NCBI RefSeq assembly: GCF_002154725.1
Contig: NZ_MTAW01000114.1
Location: 1 to 64,000 of the forward strand
DNA from: Nostoc sp. 106C
GTDB lineage: Bacteria; Cyanobacteriota; Cyanobacteriia; Cyanobacteriales; Nostocaceae
Direction: 5' to 3'
Length of the DNA stretch: 64,000 nucleotides
The notes under the pieces were generated by a model. That model was not told where the DNA came from, made no database searches, and saw only the letters and a program-made list of their open reading frames with translations. Of the stretch, positions 46,466 to 54,953 are shown piece by piece (the first letter of the stretch is position 1; each line of letters begins with the position of its first letter). The position numbers and the translations under genes are program-made.

Positions 46466-47284
46466 ATGACAATTGCTACCTCAACCAAACTTCAAATTAA
46501 CTGGGTTAATACCCTATTCTTCGCTGCATTGCACATCGGAGCTCTGTTTGCCTTGGTTCCTAGTAACTTTAGCTGGAGTGCAGTTGGTGTCGGTTTATTG
46601 CTCTACTGGATCACTGGTGGTTTAGGAATTACTTTGGGATTTCACCGCCTGGTTACCCATCGCAGTTTTCAAACTCCCAAGTGGCTGGAATATCTATTGG
46701 TTCTTTTCGGAACTCTCGCCTGTCAAGGTGGGCCAATTGAGTGGGTGGGTACGCACCGTATCCATCATCTACATTCGGATACTGAACAAGACCCTCATGA
46801 TTCTAATAAGGGTTTTTGGTGGAGTCACATGGGTTGGCTGATTTATCACGCGCCTGCTCACGCAGAAGTTCCTCGCTTCACTAAAGACATTGCCGAAGAC
46901 CCAGTTTATCAGTTTTTGCAAAAATATTTTATTCTCGTGCAAGTGGCTCTGGGTTTATTACTATTGGCTATTGGCGGTTGGCCGATGGTGGTTTGGGGAA
47001 TTTTTGTGCGCATTGTTTGGGTTTACCACTGTACTTGGTTAGTCAATAGCGCCACTCATAAATTTGGTTATCGCAGCTACGAAGCAGGCGATCGCTCAAC
47101 TAACTGCTGGTGGGTAGCCTTACTAGTATTTGGTGAAGGTTGGCACAATAATCATCATGCTTTCCAATACTCAGCGCGTCACGGCTTAGAATGGTGGGAA
47201 ATTGACATGACTTGGATGACTATTCAATTGCTGCAAGTGCTTGGTCTCGCTACAAATGTGAAGCTGGCAGATAAAAAGTCCTAA
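46466..47284 (+). CDS. desC: Acyl-lipid delta-9 desaturase
   Basis: This 272-residue membrane protein has the three histidine boxes of the delta-9 group: HRLVTH (60-65), HRIHH (97-101) and HNNHH (227-231). It inserts the first double bond in lipid-bound stearate in thylakoid and plasma membranes. It leads the desC - desA - desB - desD order known from Nostocales. Genes of this type are often cold-induced; no clear cold-box motif was seen. Confidence 0.93.
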   Translation: MTIATSTKLQINWVNTLFFAALHIGALFALVPSNFSWSAVGVGLLLYWITGGLGITLGFHRLVTHRSFQTPKWLEYLLVLFGTLACQGGPIEWVGTHRIHHLHSDTEQDPHDSNKGFWWSHMGWLIYHAPAHAEVPRFTKDIAEDPVYQFLQKYFILVQVALGLLLLAIGGWPMVVWGIFVRIVWVYHCTWLVNSATHKFGYRSYEAGDRSTNCWWVALLVFGEGWHNNHHAFQYSARHGLEWWEIDMTWMTIQLLQVLGLATNVKLADKKS

Positions 47285-47501
47285 GCAAGTCGTTAATTGT
47301 CAGTTTAATCTTGTCATTGGATGGTTGACTGTAGACAATTAATTGATGACAAAGTTTTTTCAGCAACTATGATATCCATTGACTAATTCCGAAAAAAGAG
47401 TGGCTTAGGTTGCTATAATCCGAGACGCTATTGTTAAGAAACTTTACGACAAACCACTTTGTGGTGTGTTGGTGGTAGTTTTTGTTGTTTTTCAGGTTTT
47501 C

Positions 47502-48554
47502 ATGACTACATCAATAATCAAAAATCAGAATCAAGCCTATGACCTTGGTAATTCCGACCTGAGGCTTAAAGATATAATTAAAACCTTGCCAAAGGAGTGC
47601 TTTCAGAAGAATAAGCGTAAAGCTTGGACAAAAGTGCTGATTGCTGTTGTGATGGTGGCTTTAGGCTACTTCAGTATCGCCATTTCTCCTTGGTTCCTCT
47701 TGCCCTTTGCTTGGATTTTTACAGGCACTGCTTTAACAGGTTTTTTTGTTATCGCTCATGATTGTGGTCATCGTTCGTTTGCTAACCGTCGCTGGGTAAA
47801 TGATTTGGTCGGGCATTTATTAATGCTGCCTTTGATTTATCCATTTCACAGTTGGCGTCTTAAGCATAATTATCACCATAAGCATACAAATAAGCTGGAA
47901 GAGGACAATGCTTGGCATCCCATCACACCAGAAATATTTAAAAGTTGGGGTCCATTTCGGCAATCTGTCTTTGAAGGCTTCATGCGTAACCGCCTTTGGT
48001 GGCTAGGTTCTATTGGGCATTGGGCAGTTGTACATTTTGATTGGCGTAATTTCAAAAATAAAGACCAATCAAGTGTTAAACTTTCTGTGGCTGTAGTAGT
48101 TCTGTTTGCAGCTGTGGCGTTCCCGCTGCTCATCGCTACAACTGGTATCTGGGGATTTGTCAAATTTTGGCTTTTACCCTGGATGGTTTACCATTTTTGG
48201 ATGAGTACTTTTACAATTGTTCACCATACTGCCCCAGATGTTCCTTTTGTGGCAGTAAACAAGTGGAACGAGGCTCTAGCACAACTATCTGGAACTATTC
48301 ACTGTGATTACCCACGCTGGATAGAATTCCTCTGCCATGATATCAATGTCCACGTACCCCACCATCTTTCCACTGCGATTCCTTCTTATAATCTGCGGCT
48401 AGCTTACAGCAGCATCAAAGAAAATTGGGGGGATTATCTACATGATGAAAGTAAGTTTTCTTGGGCTTTAATGAAGCAAATTACAGACCAATGTCAACTG
48501 TACGTAACTGATGTTGGTTATCAGACTTTTGACGAATATTATGCAGGGCGATAA
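47502..48554 (+). CDS. desA: Acyl-lipid delta-12 desaturase
   Basis: From ATG 47502 the protein has 350 residues (a GTG-type extension to 47466 is rejected). The boxes are HDCGH (86-90), HNYHH (122-126) and HVPHH in the C-terminal part ([15 protein letters not shown]). DesA makes linoleate from oleate in membrane lipids, using ferredoxin as electron donor. It is 217 bp downstream of desC and is followed by a desB fragment. Confidence 0.93.
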   Translation: MTTSIIKNQNQAYDLGNSDLRLKDIIKTLPKECFQKNKRKAWTKVLIAVVMVALGYFSIAISPWFLLPFAWIFTGTALTGFFVIAHDCGHRSFANRRWVNDLVGHLLMLPLIYPFHSWRLKHNYHHKHTNKLEEDNAWHPITPEIFKSWGPFRQSVFEGFMRNRLWWLGSIGHWAVVHFDWRNFKNKDQSSVKLSVAVVVLFAAVAFPLLIATTGIWGFVKFWLLPWMVYHFWMSTFTIVHHTAPDVPFVAVNKWNEALAQLSGTIHCDYPRWIEFLCHDINVHVPHHLSTAIPSYNLRLAYSSIKENWGDYLHDESKFSWALMKQITDQCQLYVTDVGYQTFDEYYAGR

Positions 48555-48833
48555 ATCAAAGATAAAATATAACTTGGGAAGTTCTTTAGTCTTCCTAAAA
48601 GTTGTGCCTTTATCTGCGTTGTAATTTCACCTTGTAAGTTATTTGAATTCTGGCAGTTCCTACTGATGAACATTGTTCAGGAAATTGCCAGAAAATCTTC
48701 TCGTGTGCAGGTTAGTGAGAACAGAGATGTCTCCAAAGCTGCCCATTGCAGAGGTAACATTTCCTTGTTTAAAACAAGGTTAGAATTTATATTTAATTGA
48801 ATCCAGTGCCATTAAATAGTATCCCCGAAAATA

Positions 48834-49046
48834 GCAGGCGCTATTTCTAGCATTGACCGCAATTATGGTTTACTCAATCATATCCACCATAATATCGGTA
48901 CTCATGTAGCTCACCATATCTACCTAAACATCCCTCACTACAATTTGCTAAAGGCAACTGAAGCAATTAAACCCGTTATGGGGGAGTTGTTTCATGAGAC
49001 TCAAGAACCAATTTGGAAGTCATTATGGATGGCGTTCCTGTTTTAG
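48834..49046 (+). pseudogene. desB: desB (omega-3 desaturase) C-terminal remnant
   Basis: A 70-codon frame without a start reads SSIDRNYGLLNHIHHNIGTH, then VAHHIYLNIPHYNLLKATEA, then IKPVMGELFHETQEPIWKSL and a TAG stop at 49044. This is the conserved C terminus of DesB with its third histidine box THVAHH. The upstream 270 bp (48560-48833) show no matching desB sequence in any frame, so the N-terminal 80% is missing. Position after desA matches the functional desB of relatives. Confidence 0.85.
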
Positions 49047-49420
49047 CTGCCATTTTGTACATGATTCTAAAGGAAAATTTTGCTATACATCTAATAGTAA
49101 ATTAGTTAAAGGTTGATCAATAAACAGCCTTTTATGAACTAAACCATAGGCGTAGCCCAAGAAATTTGAAGTTTACTTTTATTTATATCTCTCTACGCTT
49201 TTTTTACATTTTGGCTAACTAATGCTAACCTGCTTGTTGGCAAAGATATAAGTGTTCTATGAACGAGTACTAAGAATAACCAGTAAAAATAATTTTTACT
49301 ATTCTCTCTTTCTAAGCACGACTTTCAAGCTAGATTCTAGGTTGTTAATTTTGGCAACACAACCTCAGGCTACGCAGTTTTTGTCAATAGATTCACATTT
49401 TATTTACCTGAGGAGTTTCT

Positions 49421-50542
49421 ATGGCGCAACCACAGCTAACAAGAGTAACTTTTACTAAAAACTTCGGTTTTAGAAAAGAATTAAATAAACGAGTTGATGC
49501 TTATTTTAAGTCCGAAAACATGGCTACCAGAGATAACCCAGCAATGTACTTAAAAACATTGATTATTGCAGTATGGGTAATTTCTGCTTGGACATTTACT
49601 CTCTTCGGCCCACCGCAAATCTGGCTGAAAGTGATTAGCTGTGTTGTTCTAGGATTGGGTATCGCTGCCGTAGGATTTAGTATCGGACATGATGCTAATC
49701 ATGGTGGTTACTCTAGTAAAAAATGGGTCAACAACGTCTTAGGTTCAACTTATGACGTAATCGGATTATCTAGTTATTTATGGCGATATCGGCATAATTT
49801 TTTACATCATACTTTTACCAATATTTTAGGTCATGATGTGGAAATACATGGTGATGGCTTAGTGCGGATGACTCCATATATGGAGCATAAATGGTATCAC
49901 TCATTTCAACACATATTTATTTTCTCTATCTATACAGTCATACCAATTTATTGGTCTTTTGCTGATATTCATATCATTCTGTTTAAGCGTAAATATCATT
50001 CCCATGTGGTTCCTACACCCAAACCACTAGATATGCTTATCCTTTTTGGTGGTAAGATCATCTGGCTGGCACTTTTTATAGGAATACCAATTGCTATAGG
50101 ATACAGTCCAATTCAAACGCTTGTAGGATTTCTCATCACTTATATGACCTATGGATTTTGGATTTGCATAGTTTTCATGCTGGCTCATGTGATGGACACA
50201 GCAGAGTTTATCCAACCAGATGGGGAACCAGAACAAATTGATGATGAGTGGGCAATTTTTCAAGTTAGAACCACTGTTGATTTCGCTCCAAAAAATCACT
50301 TCTTAAATTGGTATTTAGGTGGACTGAATTATCAAGTTGTGCATCATTTATTTCCTCATATCTGTCACATTCACTATCCAAAAATTGCTTCAATCTTGGC
50401 AGAGTTATGTGAGGAGTATGGGGTGAAGTATAATGTTTACCCAACCTTTACCGCAGCACTTGCTTCTAATTTTCGTTGGCTGAAATATTTAGGGAATAAG
50501 CCAAAAGAAGATTATACAGATGTAGCTTTAGTAAGAAACTAG
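49421..50542 (+). CDS. desD: Acyl-lipid desaturase, DesD (delta-6)-like
   Basis: This 373-residue membrane protein has HDANH (90-94), HNFLHH (125-130) and QVVHH near residue 305. The Q in place of H in the third box is the hallmark of front-end desaturases such as delta-6 DesD. No cytochrome b5 domain is fused, as in cyanobacterial DesD. It would make gamma-linolenate or, with DesB, stearidonate. A ribosome-binding site GAGG lies at 49410. A related front-end desaturase with different position cannot be excluded. Confidence 0.82.
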   Translation: MAQPQLTRVTFTKNFGFRKELNKRVDAYFKSENMATRDNPAMYLKTLIIAVWVISAWTFTLFGPPQIWLKVISCVVLGLGIAAVGFSIGHDANHGGYSSKKWVNNVLGSTYDVIGLSSYLWRYRHNFLHHTFTNILGHDVEIHGDGLVRMTPYMEHKWYHSFQHIFIFSIYTVIPIYWSFADIHIILFKRKYHSHVVPTPKPLDMLILFGGKIIWLALFIGIPIAIGYSPIQTLVGFLITYMTYGFWICIVFMLAHVMDTAEFIQPDGEPEQIDDEWAIFQVRTTVDFAPKNHFLNWYLGGLNYQVVHHLFPHICHIHYPKIASILAELCEEYGVKYNVYPTFTAALASNFRWLKYLGNKPKEDYTDVALVRN

Positions 50543-50572
50543 CAGAATTTTAAATCTCTGAATATCTTTGTG

Positions 50573-50595
50573 GGGACACGGGAATACTGTGTCCC
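50573..50595 (+). terminator. Hairpin after desD
   Basis: GGGACAC (50573-50579) pairs with GTGTCCC (50589-50595), followed by TATATTTAT. It lies 31 bases after the stop. Confidence 0.65.
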
Positions 50596-50966
50596 TATAT
50601 TTATATCTGATTAAGTTGCTGATGAAGCGTAAGAAGTCGGTATGATTACCTCGTTCCACGACCAGATATGTGAGAATCCGTCAGAGACAAGTTCAGTAAT
50701 CTGACTATCCGCATATTTGAGAACAGTAGTCATGCGCCTCACTTTGAACAGCCGGAGCTATTCGATAAAGAGTTGATCGACTGGCTTTGCAATAGCTAAC
50801 CCTTTGTTCTATAGGAAACCCAACATCTTCTTCTGTTTAGGGTTTCAACTACTTCCTCAACAAGAGAAATCCGCGTCCATTTTTTATAAAACAAGGCTTA
50901 ATTGTAGTTGCAATCCCTAACTAAAAAGTCTAGATTTTTCACTTGTGCCCCCTTGTCCGGGTTTCT
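50596..50966. other. Intergenic stretch without a gene
   Basis: About 370 bases between desD and proA contain no frame of interest. A few in-frame stretches look like decayed coding DNA (for example around 50640-50760) but match nothing I recognise. Confidence 0.4.
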
Positions 50967-52232
50967 CTAAAATCTTCCATTTCCTTGGACAATATGCTTG
51001 ACCGTCGTCAGGGTTTCCAGGCTAATAAATCCGCGACGATGACCTTTTTGATTAGACATACCTAGGAATACTGCATCTCCGCGCGAGGGATTGCGGGAAA
51101 AACGGGGGGAAGCATTGATATAAGTAGAAGCGCTGTTGACTCCCAAGGCAAATTGTCGGCTTTCTTGGTAGGATTCAGTCACAATGCAGTCGGCATGACC
51201 GCTACTGTATTGATTAATCCAAGCGATCGCAGCCTCTAGGCTATCAACTAGTTTAAAAGCTACTGTCTTAGTTAAATAGGCACTTCCCCATTCTCCTTCC
51301 TTAGCCAGTTGCAATTGAGGAAAGGCTTCTACTAATTCGGCGTCGCCTTTGACTTCAAAACCTTTGTCCTTTAAGCTGTTCCATAAAACTGCCAAGGATG
51401 ATGGTAAAGCTTGCCGATGAATTAGTACTTTTTCAATAGCGTTGACTGGATCTGGCTCGCTTTCATGGCTATCAATAATCATCCACCGCACCATCTCCAA
51501 ACTGCTATTTAGCGACCAATAAAGGTAACAGTTGCCCATTGCTGATTTTAAAACTGGGCAAGTTGCTTGCCGCATTACCTGCTGTACCAAGGTGGAACGT
51601 CCGTAGGGAATGACTAAATTCAAGTATTGGTCTTGGATGACTAAATCCCGAATGGATGCGCCATGTTCTGTTGTAATCAGTTCTAAACAGCCCGATGGTA
51701 GACCTGCTTCGGCAATAGCAGTTTGTAGTACATTAGCGATCGCCTCGTTAGAGTGGCTGGCTTCTGTACTACCTTTAAGAATGATACTATTACCAGTTTT
51801 GATACATAAACCCGCTGCGATCGCTCCCAAATCAGGAAAAGCTTCATAAATAAATGCAATGACACCTAAGGGCATCAGCTGGGAATAACTTTGAGAATCA
51901 TCTTGTTGATACTCAGCGTTTCTCACCCGCCGCAACGGATCTGATAATTCCCCCAAACGTTGGAGGATTTCTACTGTCGTTTCTAGCCTTGTGGGAGTTA
52001 ATTTTAGCCAATCTAAAATCAACTCTGGCACAGCCATTTCCCGACTCGCTTCTAGATCTAAAGTGTTAGCCTCTAGAATGTCATCAAATGAGCGTTCTAT
52101 TGCTCGTGCCATCGCCAATACAGCACGACTGCGGTCTACTCCCTTTGCGATCCCCAGCTTTAGGGAAGCTTGATAAGCGCGTTTAGCGCTATTAATAGGT
52201 TCGGGGCGATCGTCCAAAACTTCAACGGTCAT
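50967..52232 (-). CDS. proA: Glutamate-5-semialdehyde dehydrogenase, divergent
   Basis: This 421-residue protein has the ALDH-like fold of ProA: PLGVIAFIYEAFPDLGAIAAGL, ILKGSTEASHSNEAI, and the cysteine region KSAMGNCYLYW. In ordinary ProA the latter is GxCHxYVD and the RGS loop reads RGSxxLV; here they are GNCYLYWS and YGRSTLVQ. The catalytic Cys is kept but the neighbours differ, so this is a divergent paralogue, as cyanobacteria often have two. It reduces gamma-glutamyl phosphate in proline synthesis if active. Confidence 0.8.
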   Translation of the reverse strand: MTVEVLDDRPEPINSAKRAYQASLKLGIAKGVDRSRAVLAMARAIERSFDDILEANTLDLEASREMAVPELILDWLKLTPTRLETTVEILQRLGELSDPLRRVRNAEYQQDDSQSYSQLMPLGVIAFIYEAFPDLGAIAAGLCIKTGNSIILKGSTEASHSNEAIANVLQTAIAEAGLPSGCLELITTEHGASIRDLVIQDQYLNLVIPYGRSTLVQQVMRQATCPVLKSAMGNCYLYWSLNSSLEMVRWMIIDSHESEPDPVNAIEKVLIHRQALPSSLAVLWNSLKDKGFEVKGDAELVEAFPQLQLAKEGEWGSAYLTKTVAFKLVDSLEAAIAWINQYSSGHADCIVTESYQESRQFALGVNSASTYINASPRFSRNPSRGDAVFLGMSNQKGHRRGFISLETLTTVKHIVQGNGRF

Positions 52233-52235
52233 TGG

Positions 52236-52643
52236 TTAACGTCTGTAGGTAAGCCAGACCATTAGTGCTGGCAAAATAGCCAGAAGTACCGCCACCATTG
52301 CCCAAGCAATAATGGTGGAACCATTTGCTAATCGCAGTGCTAATGGTAGCCATATAATCACTAGCACGAAAATAATGCCCAGCGCTATCGGCAGATAGCT
52401 TTCTCCTAGTCGAGGATGGACAACATGCCAACTATTTCCTACCCAGCGCCAAGCTCGCTTGTAGGGATAAGTGGTAGAGAGTTGCTCTAGGACATAAGCA
52501 TCATTTTCCACCACAAAGATTTGTTGACAGCGATCGCAACCAAATGCATCCGTCAGCGTAATCGGAATTAACCGTCCCCGGCGACGACAGGGACAGGGGT
52601 ATTCCGTATTGAAGTCAATTTTTTCAGGTTTTTGAGATTGCAC
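52236..52643 (-). CDS. Zinc-ribbon membrane protein, unknown function
   Basis: The 135-residue protein starts with a Cys site (YPCPCRRRGRL and FGCDRCQQIF, two CxxC/CxC pairs) that resembles a small zinc ribbon, and ends with two TM helices (about 83-103 and 110-130). It is 3 bp upstream of proA on the same strand and is very probably co-transcribed. No known role. Confidence 0.7.
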   Translation of the reverse strand: MQSQKPEKIDFNTEYPCPCRRRGRLIPITLTDAFGCDRCQQIFVVENDAYVLEQLSTTYPYKRAWRWVGNSWHVVHPRLGESYLPIALGIIFVLVIIWLPLALRLANGSTIIAWAMVAVLLAILPALMVWLTYRR

Positions 52644-52815
52644 AAGCGTTCTAATAACTTGAGCTTATTTTTTACAATATGTGGAAATAACATTCCCTAA
52701 TCTATACCTTGGGTACTGGTTTTCTGAGATTCCAGATTTATACAGATGGGGAGGCAAAGCCAATACTGCTATGATGCCCAAGGATAGATGAGGCTAAATT
52801 AAGCTGTCGTAACTA

Positions 52816-53049
52816 TCATCTTAAAGTTTGGATGTTTGACCAGAGGCTATCAGTCTGCGGTTCTTCCCTATATTGGGCAATTTTGTTTAAGGATTTTCTT
52901 CTCTTCATCTGTGGCTTAAAAGGTAATTTTAGTCGTGTTCTTAGACTTTTATGCTTTTTGAAAGCTGGCACAGTTTTCAGTTTACGTGGCGACATCTCAT
53001 AAAACAACTGTTCTCTGAGGCTACGCCTAAAAGTAATCAGTACCAGCAA
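52816..53049 (-). CDS. Small basic protein, doubtful
   Basis: A 77-codon frame with an internal ATG at 52992 gives a basic 59-residue product rich in Lys and Arg (SPRKLKTVPAFKKHK). There is no visible ribosome-binding site and no family match. It is included only because nothing else explains this stretch. Confidence 0.25.
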   Translation of the reverse strand: MLVLITFRRSLREQLFYEMSPRKLKTVPAFKKHKSLRTRLKLPFKPQMKRRKSLNKIAQYREEPQTDSLWSNIQTLR

Positions 53050-53406
53050 ATCAATACTTAGCTATTCCCAGTGCCCCTGTTTGGATTGATCTTGGGTAAC
53101 TCGTTATTACTCTCCTGTGTATTCATTATTGCTGATTTTTGAGTATAAATACTCAATTTTTCCTAATAAACCACAGATATTTTTTGAGAACAGGGAGCCT
53201 AAAAACATTAGTGAGTTTATCCAACTCTTGCCCTAGGTAGATTTTGGCTCACTTCATTGCTACAAAGCAATTTGCACCTAACAATATCGCGCCACCCTTC
53301 ATCCAGTGTAGTACACTGTACAAAAAACGAATTGACTACACCTATGAAGATTAGCTTAAGCTAGTTTCATATATTAGCTAATTACAGTTTTTTATTCTTT
53401 TTCAAA
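53050..53406. other. Intergenic stretch without a gene
   Basis: About 357 bases, AT-rich, with no repeat family or frame recognised. Confidence 0.4.
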
Positions 53407-53477
53407 GCGGGTAACGCGATTCGAACGCGCGACATTCACCTTGGCAAGGTGACGCTCTACCACTGAGCTATACCCGC
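53407..53477 (-). tRNA. tRNA-Gly (anticodon GCC)
   Basis: The minus strand reads GCGGGTATAGCTCAGTGGTA, then GAGCGTCACCTTGCCAAGGTG (anticodon GCC in a CTTGCCAAG loop), then AATGTCGCGCGTTCGAATCG and ends CGTTACCCGC. The acceptor stem GCGGGTA/TACCCGC, D, anticodon and T arms (GTTCGAATC) all pair. The length is 71 nt with no encoded CCA and no intron. Confidence 0.98.
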
Positions 53478-53548
53478 AATCTTTAGACAAATACTAGACT
53501 CTCATATCTGTTCTGAGTTGTCAAGGCCTCAGTTGAGTTTTGAGTAAC

Positions 53549-53640
53549 GAGTGCTGAGTCAACAAAGAAAGCACCGGAGTAAGGGAGAAAGAACCAATAA
53601 GTCTTACCTATTGACCTTTGACTCAGCACTCAGCACTCTT
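53549..53640. terminator. Inverted repeats downstream of ribH
   Basis: GAGTGCTGAGTCAA (53551-53564) pairs with TTGACTCAGCACTC (53619-53632) and is followed by a second AGCACTC. The unit TGAGTGCTGAGT is a short repeat common in Nostocales. It ends at the ribH stop codon and may act as its terminator. Confidence 0.6.
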
Positions 53641-54219
53641 TTAGCTTAATTCTTCAGACTCAGGGGAAAAATTGCCTAAGCTAGCACTGGGAAAAGAAGC
53701 TGGCAGAGATTGACTATTACGAGCGTATGGCTCTACCAGATTAGAGCGCAATTGCCGCATGAGGCTTGCCATTTCTAGGGCATTCATGGCATAGTCCCAA
53801 CCATGATTGCTTTTGATACCTGCCCGTTCTAAGGCTTGCTGCATAGTGTCTACTGTCAAGATGCCAAAAATCACCGGTACGCCAGTTTGAAAGCTAGCGG
53901 CGGCAATGCCCTTGGCAACTTCCGAAGAAACATAATCAAAATGAGGTGTTTGCCCTCGAATAACAGCGCCCAGGCAAATTATGGCATCATAGCGATGAGA
54001 AAGTGCTAGCTGACGGGCAACTACGGGCACTTCAAAGCTTCCAGGAACCCAAACGTAGTCCACCTGATTACCGTGGGGGTTGGGATCGACACCGTGGCGT
54101 TTCAAGCAATCTTGACATCCCTCTAGCAGCTTTACGGTAACAAGGTCATTAAATCGACCAATTACCAACGCAAACCGCAAGGGTTCTGTTTGGGTAAAAG
54201 TTCCCTCAAAAACTGCCAT
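53641..54219 (-). CDS. ribH: 6,7-dimethyl-8-ribityllumazine synthase
   Basis: This 192-residue protein has the lumazine synthase pattern [49 protein letters not shown] and [21 protein letters not shown]. It is longer than usual by a Ser-rich tail (about 160-192). It condenses the ribitylamino-uracil with 3,4-dihydroxybutanone phosphate in riboflavin synthesis. psbZ lies upstream on the same strand, an arrangement I recall from other cyanobacteria. Confidence 0.94.
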   Translation of the reverse strand: MAVFEGTFTQTEPLRFALVIGRFNDLVTVKLLEGCQDCLKRHGVDPNPHGNQVDYVWVPGSFEVPVVARQLALSHRYDAIICLGAVIRGQTPHFDYVSSEVAKGIAAASFQTGVPVIFGILTVDTMQQALERAGIKSNHGWDYAMNALEMASLMRQLRSNLVEPYARNSQSLPASFPSASLGNFSPESEELS

Positions 54220-54392
54220 GACCGCCTCTTAACAAACTATACTTCAAGGCTAATATACATTTCTTCTGTAAAGATAGAAGAACAGAAGAACACAATCAGC
54301 TAAAAAGAACAAGGTAATCCTTATTAATTTTTAGCTTGGCTCTTCTGCTCTGAAAGTATCTATGCTATTTACCCGCGTTCGGAAGCGATCGC

Positions 54393-54581
54393 TTAAACTA
54401 CAAAAAAGTTTAATAGCCCAACTAAAAATACCAAAGCAATCCAAACTCCAGAACCAAGCCAGAGTAACTTTTTCGATTCAACCCAATTTTGGGGCGTAGC
54501 ATAAGCCACAGGAACGCCAATCACTAATACAAAAGACAGCAGAACGAGTGCCAACAAAGAGATTTGGAATATTATGGTCAT
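54393..54581 (-). CDS. psbZ: Photosystem II reaction-centre protein Z
   Basis: This 62-residue protein starts at ATG 54581 ([20 protein letters not shown]). It has two TM helices (3-23 and 41-60) and the loop [18 protein letters not shown], as in all PsbZ (Ycf9). It stabilises the PSII core and its antenna. ribH follows on the same strand, 174 bp downstream. Confidence 0.95.
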   Translation of the reverse strand: MTIIFQISLLALVLLSFVLVIGVPVAYATPQNWVESKKLLWLGSGVWIALVFLVGLLNFFVV

Positions 54582-54953
54582 TTTTGCTTCTCCCAAGACA
54601 GCGAAATACTAAAGATAGAATATCGTACAGGGCAACACTGACATTTTTCCACGCCACTTGCTCCACTTGGGGAGCCAGCCGCGTGCGGGGGTTCCCCCCC
54701 GTTGAGCGGACTGGCGTGAAACCCCAAGACCGCAGTGGCTCTTATTTGTTAAGCTAGCAGAAATTGCGTCACTATAGTCATTAATCCGAAGTCCAAATAT
54801 TTACTCTTGGCTCTTGTTCAAATCTTTCAAATAAGGCACAGGGCAGAAGCAGCAGAGAAAAAGTTTTTGTTTTGCCTTTGTGCCTTACCAGTTTGGGTAC
54901 ACATCGCCTCTAGTGATTGTCTTACCTTGTGCCTTTGTTTTTGACTCTTGACT
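54582..54953. other. Intergenic region with dispersed repeats
   Basis: The region between divergent psbZ and the CCA enzyme includes a repeat with ACGCCACTTGCTCCACTTGG and GGGGAGCCAGCC and GGCGTGAAACCCC (about 54650-54725). Similar pieces occur at 56349-56400, 58668-58715 and 61655-61700. No gene is visible. Confidence 0.5.
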
